This document shows positions 1 to 6,564 of a stretch of 11,258 nt of DNA, piece by piece. The stretch is from positions 1-11,258 of the forward strand of contig UQYT01000052.1 in the NCBI GenBank assembly GCA_900545405.1, written 5' to 3'. This DNA comes from an uncultured Eubacteriales bacterium (GTDB lineage: Bacteria > Bacillota > Clostridia > Oscillospirales > Oscillospiraceae). The translations under genes and the position numbers were made by a program. The notes beneath the pieces were generated by a model. That model saw only the letters and a program-made list of their open reading frames with translations, searched no databases and had not been told where the DNA came from. The stretch's first letter is position 1. The number at the start of each line of letters is the position of its first letter.

Positions 1-7
1 CGGGCGG

Positions 8-50
8 CCAGAGGCTTTGCCTCTGGACTCCACCGCCTTTGAAAAGGCGG
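8..50. repeat. Tandem small hairpins, probable intergenic repeat
   Basis: Two inverted repeats stand side by side. CCAGAGGC (8-15) pairs with GCCTCTGG (19-26) across a 3-base loop, and CCGCCTT (33-39) pairs with AAGGCGG (44-50) across TGAA. They lie just beyond the terminator of the VanW-family gene in a stretch with no credible ORF. The style resembles short palindromic repeats scattered between genes in GC-rich Clostridia, but that resemblance is from memory and copy number cannot be judged from one window. They could also form the 3' end or terminator of a gene lying left of the window. Confidence 0.45.
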
Positions 51-79
51 GCGAAACTTTCAAACGCGCTTCGCGCAGG

Positions 80-111
80 AAAACGCCGCCCCCCGGCCGG
101 GGGCGGCGTTT
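80..111 (-). terminator. GC-rich terminator of the htpG/hemW/vanW-family operon
   Basis: AAACGCCGCCCCC (81-93) pairs perfectly with GGGGGCGGCGTTT (99-111), a 13-bp stem with a 5-base loop. It begins 4 bases beyond the stop codon of the VanW-family gene on the minus strand. Read on that strand it ends in only four T residues (83-80), so the hairpin is strong but the T-tract is short. On the plus strand it ends in three T residues, so any bidirectional action would be weaker. Confidence 0.7.
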
Positions 112-114
112 GGT

Positions 115-1788
115 TCAGGTATCGAAGTAATAGCCCGGGTCGTGGCTCGGCTCGACGGGTTCGGTGGGCTGGCCAGGATCGACGGGGTCGGTGGGTACGA
201 CGGGCTCGGTCGGCGTCGGCTCCGGAGTGGGACTCGGGGTGGGCGTCGGGTACACGATGTCCTCCTCATGGTAGTGGTACTCGCTGTAAGCCTCTATCTC
301 CTTGGAGAGCAGCGTGCCGTTCTTGTCGTACACGTTCCGGTAGGTCGCGGCCTTGTAGCCGGTGGCCGTCTCGGGGTATTCGCTGTTGCCGTACACCAGC
401 CAGGTGGCGTAGGTCATCTGCACATAGCTGCCGTCCTCGTCGGTGCCGACAATGTGGACGGAGACGGTGCTCTTCGCCGTGTCGACGGAGGCGACTATCT
501 TGATGGGCCAGTTGCGGTTGTTCGTGAACTTGAACTCAGGGCCGCCCCAGCTGACCGTGGCGTCCAATCCCGCGGGCAGATAGCCGACGGGGAAGTAGTG
601 GCAGGTGCGGGTGTCTATCTGGAGGTTCGCCAGCAGCGCCGCGTAGTAGAGCGTGGAGCTCACCTGGCATATGCCGCCGCCTATCTCCTGCACAACCTGG
701 CCGCCGGAGTAGGCGCCCGCGGCCTTGTAGCCGCGCTCCGCGGTGCGCTCGCCCAGCGCGTCGTTATAGGAAAACTGCTCGCCCGGGGCGAGGACGATGC
801 CGTCTATGCTCGCCGCGGCAAGCAGCACGTTGGTTATGCGGTTCTGCGTGCTGCCCGCGAGGGAGGTCGTGACCGTCTCGCCCAGGTCGTCGGCAAAGAG
901 CCGGGACTCTACGTATTCGGTGGTCTTTTCAGGCTCAGTCAGCGTGAGCGGGATCTTGACCGTGTCGCCCAGCTCGGCGGCGTCCCAGAGCTTCTGGGCC
1001 TCGGCCTTGTCGAAGTCCACGCCGGTGACGGAGGGGACGACTTCCTTCTTCTCCTTGTCGTAGTAGGCGTCCGCCGCCTCGCAGCAGACGGAGTTATAGA
1101 GCTCGTCTATGTCAAGCTCCACGGAGGCGTCCACCTCGACCTCGTAGTCGAGCGGGCCGTACTTCATGTCCTCCAGAGCGGTCTTGACGAGGTTGAGCAG
1201 CTCGCCCTCGTCTATCTCGACCGCGCTTGCACCCTTGACGACCTCGAGAGTGTCGCCCTTTATCTCGACGCCGGAGGTCATGAGACCGGACTTGACCTTG
1301 GTGACCTCGCTGCGGACCATGTCGCTCAGCGCGGACTCGTCCACAGTGGCCTTGACCTCTACCTCCGCCCCGGAGACGAGGCAGCGGACGTAGGCCATGA
1401 CGTTTTCGATTATGGTGCCGCCGTGGCAGTAGTTGAAGGCCTCGTCGGCGGCCTCCTTGGCGGAGACCTCGGCGCCGACGTCAGCAGCCGCGACGGTGAG
1501 CGTGTGCTCTAGCGGGAGGGAGACCGTCACGGTCTTGTCGCCCTCGCCCCAGCCTGCGGCGGTGAGCGCATCCGCGGCCTGCGCGGCGGTCATGCCGCCG
1601 ACGTCCGTGCCGTTCACGCTGACCTTGGGGTATATGGTGTCCGAACCGGACACGTAAACGCCGAAGCCCGCCGCGCCCGCCAGCAGCAGGGCGACCACCA
1701 CGACGCACACTATCGTAACACGCTTTGCGGTGTTCCTGGCGCGCCTTTTCTTGGGCGCCAGGTGTTTGCTCTGATTTTCTCTTTTCAT
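115..1788 (-). CDS. VanW-family membrane-anchored cell-wall protein
   Basis: The 557-residue protein has a basic N-terminus and one membrane segment at about residues 24-46, so most of it should lie outside the membrane. Residues about 50-320 look like the YoaR-type putative peptidoglycan-binding region that usually precedes VanW domains. The VanW domain follows at about 335-445, with FSYNDALGERT near 339 and the hallmark GGGICQVSS near 370-377. The tail, from about residue 514, is rich in Pro, Thr and Glu, like a wall-spanning linker, and ends in YYFDT with no sortase motif. VanW proteins are named after a vancomycin-resistance accessory gene, but their biochemical function is not established and most are ordinary chromosomal envelope proteins. 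The start is ATG with GAGGA about 4 bases upstream. It is the last gene of the operon, 60 bases after the hemW-like gene, and I see no convincing promoter of its own. Confidence 0.9.
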   Translation of the reverse strand: MKRENQSKHLAPKKRRARNTAKRVTIVCVVVVALLLAGAAGFGVYVSGSDTIYPKVSVNGTDVGGMTAAQAADALTAAGWGEGDKTVTVSLPLEHTLTVAAADVGAEVSAKEAADEAFNYCHGGTIIENVMAYVRCLVSGAEVEVKATVDESALSDMVRSEVTKVKSGLMTSGVEIKGDTLEVVKGASAVEIDEGELLNLVKTALEDMKYGPLDYEVEVDASVELDIDELYNSVCCEAADAYYDKEKKEVVPSVTGVDFDKAEAQKLWDAAELGDTVKIPLTLTEPEKTTEYVESRLFADDLGETVTTSLAGSTQNRITNVLLAAASIDGIVLAPGEQFSYNDALGERTAERGYKAAGAYSGGQVVQEIGGGICQVSSTLYYAALLANLQIDTRTCHYFPVGYLPAGLDATVSWGGPEFKFTNNRNWPIKIVASVDTAKSTVSVHIVGTDEDGSYVQMTYATWLVYGNSEYPETATGYKAATYRNVYDKNGTLLSKEIEAYSEYHYHEEDIVYPTPTPSPTPEPTPTEPVVPTDPVDPGQPTEPVEPSHDPGYYFDT

Positions 1789-1848
1789 TTTATCCTCGGC
1801 TTTATATCGTAAAATTTTGTCCCACGCGCTTTTGACGGCGCCGGTTAT

Positions 1849-3117
1849 TTATTGTTCCCGCTCCCGGCCTTTCATGTACATGTCCCGGAAAAGCTCCTCG
1901 TCCCCGGGCGGGAGCTCGGTCTTCTCCTCGGCGTCGAAGGCCTCCTTCATCCAGGGGTTGACGGCCACGCGGCTGCCGGACTGAGCCTCGAGCAGCGCGC
2001 CGATGAGCAGGTTGGAGAGCAGGAAGCCGGAGCTTGTGAAGCGCCAGCGGTCCTCGCCGTTTTTGCAGGCCCAGCCCTTTTTCTCAAACTCCTCCAGCGT
2101 CCGCTGCAGCGGGCGGAAGTCGGAGCGGTAGAGCCTCGTGTACTCCTCGCCGTCTATGCCGTGCGCCGTCCTCATGCCGAGCATTACGTACTCGGAGGCG
2201 CGCTCCACGGGGGTGATGCGCTCGTACTCGTCCACGATGTTGAGGTCGCGCATGACGCCGATGATGTAGCGGTCCGCGTCCTTGACGTAGGAGAACCGCG
2301 CCCCGCCCATGCAGGAGTGCGCCCCCGCGCCGAAGCCGAGGTACTCGCCCAGCGTCCAGTAGCGCATGTTGTGGCGGCTCTCGAAGTCCTTGATGGCGAA
2401 GTTCGAGATCTCGTACTGCGCGTAGCCGTAGTGCTCGAGCATGTCGCAGGCGTAGAGGTACATGTCGGCCTGCTCGTCGTCCGAGGGGAGGAAGGGCGAG
2501 CCGTGGTACTTGTACATGGGCGTGCCCTCTTCGAGAGTCAGACCGTAGCAGGAGAGGTGCTCGGGCCGGAGCTCTATGGCGCGCATGAGCGTGTCGGCCC
2601 AGTCGGACTTGGTCTGGCTGGGCAGACCGTAGATGAGGTCGAGGCTGAGGTTGTCAAAGCCCGCCTCGCGCGCGGCGTGGACGGCCATCTCAACCTGCTT
2701 CCAGTTGTGCCGGCGGCCTATGAGCTTCAGAATGTCGTTGTTCGCGGACTGCACGCCCAGCGAGATGCGGTTGAAGCCCGCCTTGTGCAGCTTTTCAAGC
2801 TCCTTGAAGGAGGCGCTGTCCGGGTTCACCTCGACGGTGACCTCGCTGCTCTTGAGCACGCGGCCGGAGCCGCGCAGCTCGTCCCAGATCTCGATGAGCC
2901 TGTCCGCGCCGTAATAGCTGGGCGTGCCGCCGCCGAAGTACACGGTGTCGATGTAGTAGCTCTTCATCGCGCCGTAGCTCTCGCGGATGTGCTCCACCAG
3001 CGCGTCCTGATACTTGGGCATGAGCCTGTCGCAGCCGGCGAGCGAGTAGAAATCGCAGTAGCCGCACTTGGAGGCGCAGAAGGGTATGTGGATGTAGATG
3101 CCGAGGGTTTTGTCCAT
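1849..3117 (-). CDS. hemW: HemW-like radical SAM protein (coproporphyrinogen oxidase-like, putative heme chaperone)
   Basis: The 422-residue protein carries the radical SAM cluster motif CxxxCxxC at Cys14, Cys18 and Cys21, followed by Asp-Phe rather than the fourth cysteine found in true HemN oxidases. It then has the SAM-binding GGGTPS at 62-67 and a HemN_C-type domain at about 330-405. This pattern and length fit HemW, which binds heme and delivers it to heme proteins rather than oxidising coproporphyrinogen. In a probably anaerobic host with few heme proteins the real role is open. I chose the ATG at 3117, not the in-frame ATG at 3150, because AAGGAGG lies 7 bases before it and the family usually begins close to the Ile-His-Ile-Pro-Phe-Cys motif. 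The extra 11 residues from 3150 have no similar support. It follows htpG by 36 bases, with no terminator between, and is probably co-transcribed. Confidence 0.9.
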   Translation of the reverse strand: MDKTLGIYIHIPFCASKCGYCDFYSLAGCDRLMPKYQDALVEHIRESYGAMKSYYIDTVYFGGGTPSYYGADRLIEIWDELRGSGRVLKSSEVTVEVNPDSASFKELEKLHKAGFNRISLGVQSANNDILKLIGRRHNWKQVEMAVHAAREAGFDNLSLDLIYGLPSQTKSDWADTLMRAIELRPEHLSCYGLTLEEGTPMYKYHGSPFLPSDDEQADMYLYACDMLEHYGYAQYEISNFAIKDFESRHNMRYWTLGEYLGFGAGAHSCMGGARFSYVKDADRYIIGVMRDLNIVDEYERITPVERASEYVMLGMRTAHGIDGEEYTRLYRSDFRPLQRTLEEFEKKGWACKNGEDRWRFTSSGFLLSNLLIGALLEAQSGSRVAVNPWMKEAFDAEEKTELPPGDEELFRDMYMKGREREQ

Positions 3118-3153
3118 GTGTGTGCCTCCTTGTGGTCGGCTGAACTTCAAACC

Positions 3154-5070
3154 TTAAAAGAGCGAGCAGACGTCCTCGGCGTAAGCGGAGGGGTCCTCGA
3201 GCTCCTCGCCCGCGATGAGCAGGGCCTGGGAGTGCAGGATGTTCACGAGCTTTTTGGCCTTTTCGGGGTCGCTCGCAACGGCGGCCTCAAGGGCCTTGAA
3301 GGCGGGGTGGTCGGCGTTGAGCTCAAGCACGCGCCTGGCCTTGGGCGGCTCCATACCGGTGTCCGGCATGCGCTTGAAATAGCGCTCCATCTCGAGCGTT
3401 ATGCTGCCCTCGGTGGTCAGGCACACGGGCGCGGAGACCAGCTTGCGGCTCAGGCGCACGACTGCGACCTTGTCGCCCAGCGTCTCCTTCACGAAGTCGA
3501 GGACGTTCTTCACGTCGGCCTCGCGCTTTTCCATGTCGGCCTTCTCCTCCTCGGTCTCGAGGCCGAGGTCGCCGGTGACTATGTTGCAGAACTTCTTGTC
3601 CGCATGCTGGCCGAGCTGCTCGACGATGTACTCGTCGACCTCCTCGGTCATGCAGAGTATCTCAAAGCCCTTGGAGCGCACCAGCTCCGCCTGAGGCAGG
3701 CGCAGTATCTTGTGCACGTTCTCGCCCACGGCGTAGTATATGAACTTCTGCTCGGCAGGCATGCGGTCCGTGTACTCCTTGAGCGTCGCGGTCTTGTCCT
3801 CGGAGACGTTGTAGATGAGCAGGTCGCGCAGGGACTCTATGTTCTGGCCGTAATTGGCCACGGCACCGTAGCGGAGCTGGCGGCCGTAGTTCTTGTAGAA
3901 CTGCTCGTACTTCGGCCGGTCGTTCTCGAGCATCTTGAGCAGCTCGTTCTTGATACGCTTGTTGAGATTCTGGGCGATGATGCGCAACTGCCTGTCGTGC
4001 TGGAGCATTTCCCTGGAAATGTTCAGCGAGAGGTCGGGGGAGTCCACGATGCCGCGCACGAAGTAGAAGCTCTCGGCCAGCAGGTCGGGGCACTTCTCCA
4101 TTATCATGACGCCGGAGCTGTACAGCTGCAGGCCCGGCTCGTAGTCGGAGCTCATGAAGTCGAGCAGCTGGCGGCCGGGGATGAACAGCAGCGCCTTGTA
4201 GCTGACTTGGCCCTCGGCGTTGACGCGGATGACGGCGGCGGGGTCGGTGGTGTCGTGGTACTTCTCCTTGTAGAAGTTGATGCAGTCCTCATCGGAGACC
4301 TCGGACTTGGAGCGCTGCCAGATGGGCACCATACTGTTGACGGTCTCGCGCTCGGTTTTGTTCACGGTCTCGAACTTCGGGCTGCCGTCCTCGTTCTTCT
4401 CGCCGGTCTCCTTGTACTCGGGCTTGGTCACGTCCATCTGGATGGGCCAGCGGATGTAGTCGGAGTACTTCTTGATGAGGCGCATGAGCTTCCAGAGCTG
4501 GAGATACTCTGAGTAGCGCTCGTTGTCGTCGTCGGGCTTGATGTGCATGATGACGTCGGTGCCGACGCCGTCCTTCTCGCACTCGGTGATGGTGTAGCCG
4601 TCGGCGCCCTCGGACTCCCACTTGTAGGCCTGGTCGGAGCCGTAGGCGCGGGTGATGACCGTGACCTTGTCGGAGACCATGAAGGCGGAGTAGAAGCCGA
4701 CGCCGAACTGGCCGATGATGTCGACGTCCGCGCCCTCCTTGGTGGTGCCGTCGAGGCCGCCCTTGAAGGCCATGGAGCCGCTCTTGGCGATGACGCCGAG
4801 GTTAGCTTCAAGCTCCTCCTTGGTCATGCCGATGCCGTTGTCGGAGACGGTGATGGTGCGGGCGTTCTCGTCCATGGAGACGAGTATGCGGAAATCATCG
4901 CGGTTCATGCCGACCTTGTCGTCCGTCAGGGACAGGTAGCAGAGCTTGTCTATGGCGTCCGAGGCGTTGGAGATTATCTCGCGCAGAAAGATCTCCTTGT
5001 GCGTGTAAATGGAATTGATCATGAGGTCGAGCAGGCGTTTGCTCTCGGCCTTGAATTGCTTCTTGGACAT
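3154..5070 (-). CDS. htpG: Chaperone protein HtpG (Hsp90)
   Basis: The 638-residue protein is the bacterial Hsp90, an ATP-driven cytosolic dimer that remodels client proteins. The N-terminal GHKL ATPase domain shows REIISNASDA with Glu31 (catalytic) and Asn35 (Mg-ATP), DNGIGM at 77-82 (Asp77 contacts adenine) and the lid and P-loop-like GQFGVGFYSAF. The middle domain contains LNISREMLQ with the conserved arginine, and the C-terminal dimerisation domain ends in CSLF. It is full length: the Escherichia coli protein is about 624 residues. The start is ATG with GGGAGGA 10 bases upstream. It is first in a minus-strand operon and has its own sigma-A promoter at 5124-5151. I saw no CIRCE element, so HrcA control is not indicated. 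Confidence 0.97.
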   Translation of the reverse strand: MSKKQFKAESKRLLDLMINSIYTHKEIFLREIISNASDAIDKLCYLSLTDDKVGMNRDDFRILVSMDENARTITVSDNGIGMTKEELEANLGVIAKSGSMAFKGGLDGTTKEGADVDIIGQFGVGFYSAFMVSDKVTVITRAYGSDQAYKWESEGADGYTITECEKDGVGTDVIMHIKPDDDNERYSEYLQLWKLMRLIKKYSDYIRWPIQMDVTKPEYKETGEKNEDGSPKFETVNKTERETVNSMVPIWQRSKSEVSDEDCINFYKEKYHDTTDPAAVIRVNAEGQVSYKALLFIPGRQLLDFMSSDYEPGLQLYSSGVMIMEKCPDLLAESFYFVRGIVDSPDLSLNISREMLQHDRQLRIIAQNLNKRIKNELLKMLENDRPKYEQFYKNYGRQLRYGAVANYGQNIESLRDLLIYNVSEDKTATLKEYTDRMPAEQKFIYYAVGENVHKILRLPQAELVRSKGFEILCMTEEVDEYIVEQLGQHADKKFCNIVTGDLGLETEEEKADMEKREADVKNVLDFVKETLGDKVAVVRLSRKLVSAPVCLTTEGSITLEMERYFKRMPDTGMEPPKARRVLELNADHPAFKALEAAVASDPEKAKKLVNILHSQALLIAGEELEDPSAYAEDVCSLF

Positions 5071-5123
5071 ATATTTGTATTCCTCCCGAGAAATAATACA
5101 TAAGGTTATTTTGCAGTTTTATT

Positions 5124-5151
5124 ATTATAACACGCTTTTGACAATTTTCAA
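5124..5151 (-). promoter_or_regulatory. Sigma-A promoter of htpG operon
   Basis: On the minus strand TTGAAA (5151-5146) is followed after 16 bases by a perfect TATAAT (5129-5124). The site sits about 54 bases before the htpG start in a sharply AT-rich patch. It is the best promoter match in the window and should drive htpG and the two genes behind it. Confidence 0.8.
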
Positions 5152-5158
5152 TATACAC

Positions 5159-5182
5159 CCCGCGTTATGTGTAATGCGCGGG
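5159..5182. promoter_or_regulatory. Inverted repeat between divergent promoters, possible operator
   Basis: CCCGCG (5159-5164) pairs with CGCGGG (5177-5182), and TTA pairs with TAA around a TGTG loop, leaving a two-base TG bulge on the right arm. It lies just upstream of the htpG -35 box and just upstream of the putative promoter of the divergent lipoprotein gene, so a regulator bound here could touch both. It does not match CIRCE. The imperfect symmetry makes this tentative. Confidence 0.3.
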
Positions 5183-5191
5183 AGGAAAAAC

Positions 5192-5220
5192 TTGACGCGG
5201 TAAATGGAGCGGCTTACCAT
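5192..5220 (+). promoter_or_regulatory. Putative promoter of the lipoprotein gene
   Basis: TTGACG (5192-5197), a 17-base spacer and TACCAT (5215-5220) give a moderate sigma-A match. The lipoprotein start is about 70 bases downstream. A second AT-rich hexamer, TATAGT at 5226, has no good -35 partner. The promoter is divergent from that of htpG. Confidence 0.45.
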
Positions 5221-5291
5221 GTGATTATAGTGAAACTTGCCGCCGAACTGTGCGTCTTAAAAGAAAAAGCTTCAAAAAAGGAGGAGACGAC

Positions 5292-6401
5292 ATGAGGAAA
5301 CAGATTATCCCGGCACTCGCCGCCGCCCTGATGCTGCTTGCGGCCTGCGCCGCTCCCGAGGCCGTGCCGTCGGACACTCCCGCGCCCACTCCCACGCTTT
5401 CTCCCATTGAGACACCGGAGGCGGAGCCCTCCGCAGCCCCCTGGCCGCCGGGGACCGGCACGGAGACGCAGACCGTGCTCAGCGCGCCCATCGAGTGGGT
5501 CGAGGAAAGCGAGATGACGGGAGGCGAGCTCATGCCGGCCTATATCGACGAGGGCGGGGAACTCCTCGGCCCTGACGGCTTTGACGTGGACGGGGAAAAT
5601 GTCTATATCCTCAACACCGCGGACAACAGCGCGTATGTCTACGCCGACGGCGAGCTGGAGCGGCAGATATCGCTCGACGTCACGGGCCTCTACGCTATAC
5701 GCATGGCTGTCGAGGACGGGAACGTGTACATATTCGGCGTCGAGCAGGACACGAGGATGCCCGCCTTTGCCGCCGTGTACGCGGACGGCACGGCAGAGAG
5801 CCTGCCCTTTATGGAACAACTGAGCAGCGAAGCCGTGGTCTCCATAACGGCGGAGAACGGGAAACTGCGCGTCGAGGCCGGGGGCAGATTCTGGAGTTTC
5901 GACCTCGCGGACCCCGAGGCAAGCGTGAGATCGACCGAAGAATATATGATCGCCGACGGCACGACGTGGTCCTCGCGCATGACCGGCTCAGGGACCGTGG
6001 TCTCCGACTCCATGGCCCTCGACATCACCCTGCCCGACGGGAGGGAGCTGAGCATACCCTTCAAGCCCTCCAGTCCCGGCATCTGGCTGGGCGGGCTGAG
6101 GCTCCTGCGCTGCGGCGGCGGGGAGTACGACGTCTACGTCGTCGAGATCGCACAGGACGAGGAATACCTGATACACACCGCCGAGTACATCCTGCGCGTG
6201 GACGAGCAGGGCACGCCCCTGGGCGTCTACGCCGGAGAGGAGGCGGACCAGTTCTACTCGGCGAGGTCCGACGGTGGCGCGCTCTATACCATGGGGGTGG
6301 ACGGGACGTCCGTCACCGTCAAGCGCGCGCCCGACGTCTACACCACGGCCTGGGCCGATTACGTCTCACCGCTTGCCGATATCACCCTGCTCGAGGAATA
6401 A
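5292..6401 (+). CDS. Putative lipoprotein of unknown function, beta-propeller-like
   Basis: I do not recognise the family. The 369-residue product begins with a short basic n-region and a hydrophobic stretch ending in the lipobox LAAC, with Cys19 as the predicted lipidated residue, so it should be anchored on the outer face of the membrane. Residues about 20-54 form a Pro/Thr/Glu-rich linker. The rest is acidic and rich in short beta-strand-like units with a recurring pattern (DGENVYILN, YADGE, EDGNVYIFG, YADGT, ENGKLRVEA), suggesting a beta-propeller or similar sheet-rich sensor or binding domain. I chose the ATG at 5292 over one at 5250 because AAGGAGGAG lies just before it and only this start gives a proper signal peptide. 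The gene stands alone between a divergent htpG promoter and a strong terminator. Confidence 0.8.
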   Translation: MRKQIIPALAAALMLLAACAAPEAVPSDTPAPTPTLSPIETPEAEPSAAPWPPGTGTETQTVLSAPIEWVEESEMTGGELMPAYIDEGGELLGPDGFDVDGENVYILNTADNSAYVYADGELERQISLDVTGLYAIRMAVEDGNVYIFGVEQDTRMPAFAAVYADGTAESLPFMEQLSSEAVVSITAENGKLRVEAGGRFWSFDLADPEASVRSTEEYMIADGTTWSSRMTGSGTVVSDSMALDITLPDGRELSIPFKPSSPGIWLGGLRLLRCGGGEYDVYVVEIAQDEEYLIHTAEYILRVDEQGTPLGVYAGEEADQFYSARSDGGALYTMGVDGTSVTVKRAPDVYTTAWADYVSPLADITLLEE

Positions 6402-6420
6402 AAACGCCGAAATCACGCCT

Positions 6421-6457
6421 CTCTCCGCCCTTAAAACGGCGGAGAGGAGCTTTTTTT
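6421..6457 (+). terminator. Intrinsic terminator of the lipoprotein gene
   Basis: CTCTCCGCC (6421-6429) pairs perfectly with GGCGGAGAG (6438-6446) over an 8-base loop, and a run of seven T residues (6451-6457) follows four bases later. It lies 19 bases beyond the lipoprotein stop codon and separates that gene from metG. Confidence 0.9.
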
Positions 6458-6469
6458 GCCCCTCAGCGC

Positions 6470-6496
6470 TTGACGATTGAGCCGGATTGTTATACT
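6470..6496 (+). promoter_or_regulatory. Extended -10 promoter of metG
   Basis: TATACT (6491-6496) is preceded by TG one base away (6488-6489), an extended -10 element, and TTGACG (6470-6475) lies 15 bases upstream. The spacing is short, but the extended -10 can compensate. It leaves a leader of only about 60 bases before metG, too short for a T-box or S-box riboswitch. Confidence 0.6.
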
Positions 6497-6564
6497 ATAA
6501 ACGTCTGGAAAAGGCTTAATTTAGCAAAGCCCCGGTATGGGACAATATAACGGAGGTATCGCAA

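Noticed and set aside
142..1512. A 456-codon plus-strand open frame opposite the VanW-family gene
   Set aside because: Composition is that of an antisense shadow, and the VanW signature on the other strand is unambiguous.
3118..3150. Longer start for the hemW-like gene at 3150
   Set aside because: The 11 extra residues include the ribosome binding site of the better start and do not resemble the family N-terminus.
1852..4512. An 886-codon open frame on the plus strand antisense to the hemW-like and htpG genes
   Set aside because: It is the mirror of two well-supported genes. Its protein is a low-complexity Val/Leu/Ala/His/Gly mix typical of antisense frames in GC-rich genes, and it has no ribosome binding site or recognisable domain.
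5071..5291. CIRCE element controlling htpG
   Set aside because: No TTAGCACTC-N9-GAGTGCTAA-like repeat is present in the intergenic region.
5250..5291. Longer start for the lipoprotein at 5250
   Set aside because: It would place a charged 14-residue stretch before the signal peptide and would translate through the AAGGAGGAG binding site of the start at 5292.
6497..6564. T-box or S-box riboswitch before metG
   Set aside because: The leader is only about 60 bases, with no T-box sequence and no antiterminator/terminator pair between promoter and start.
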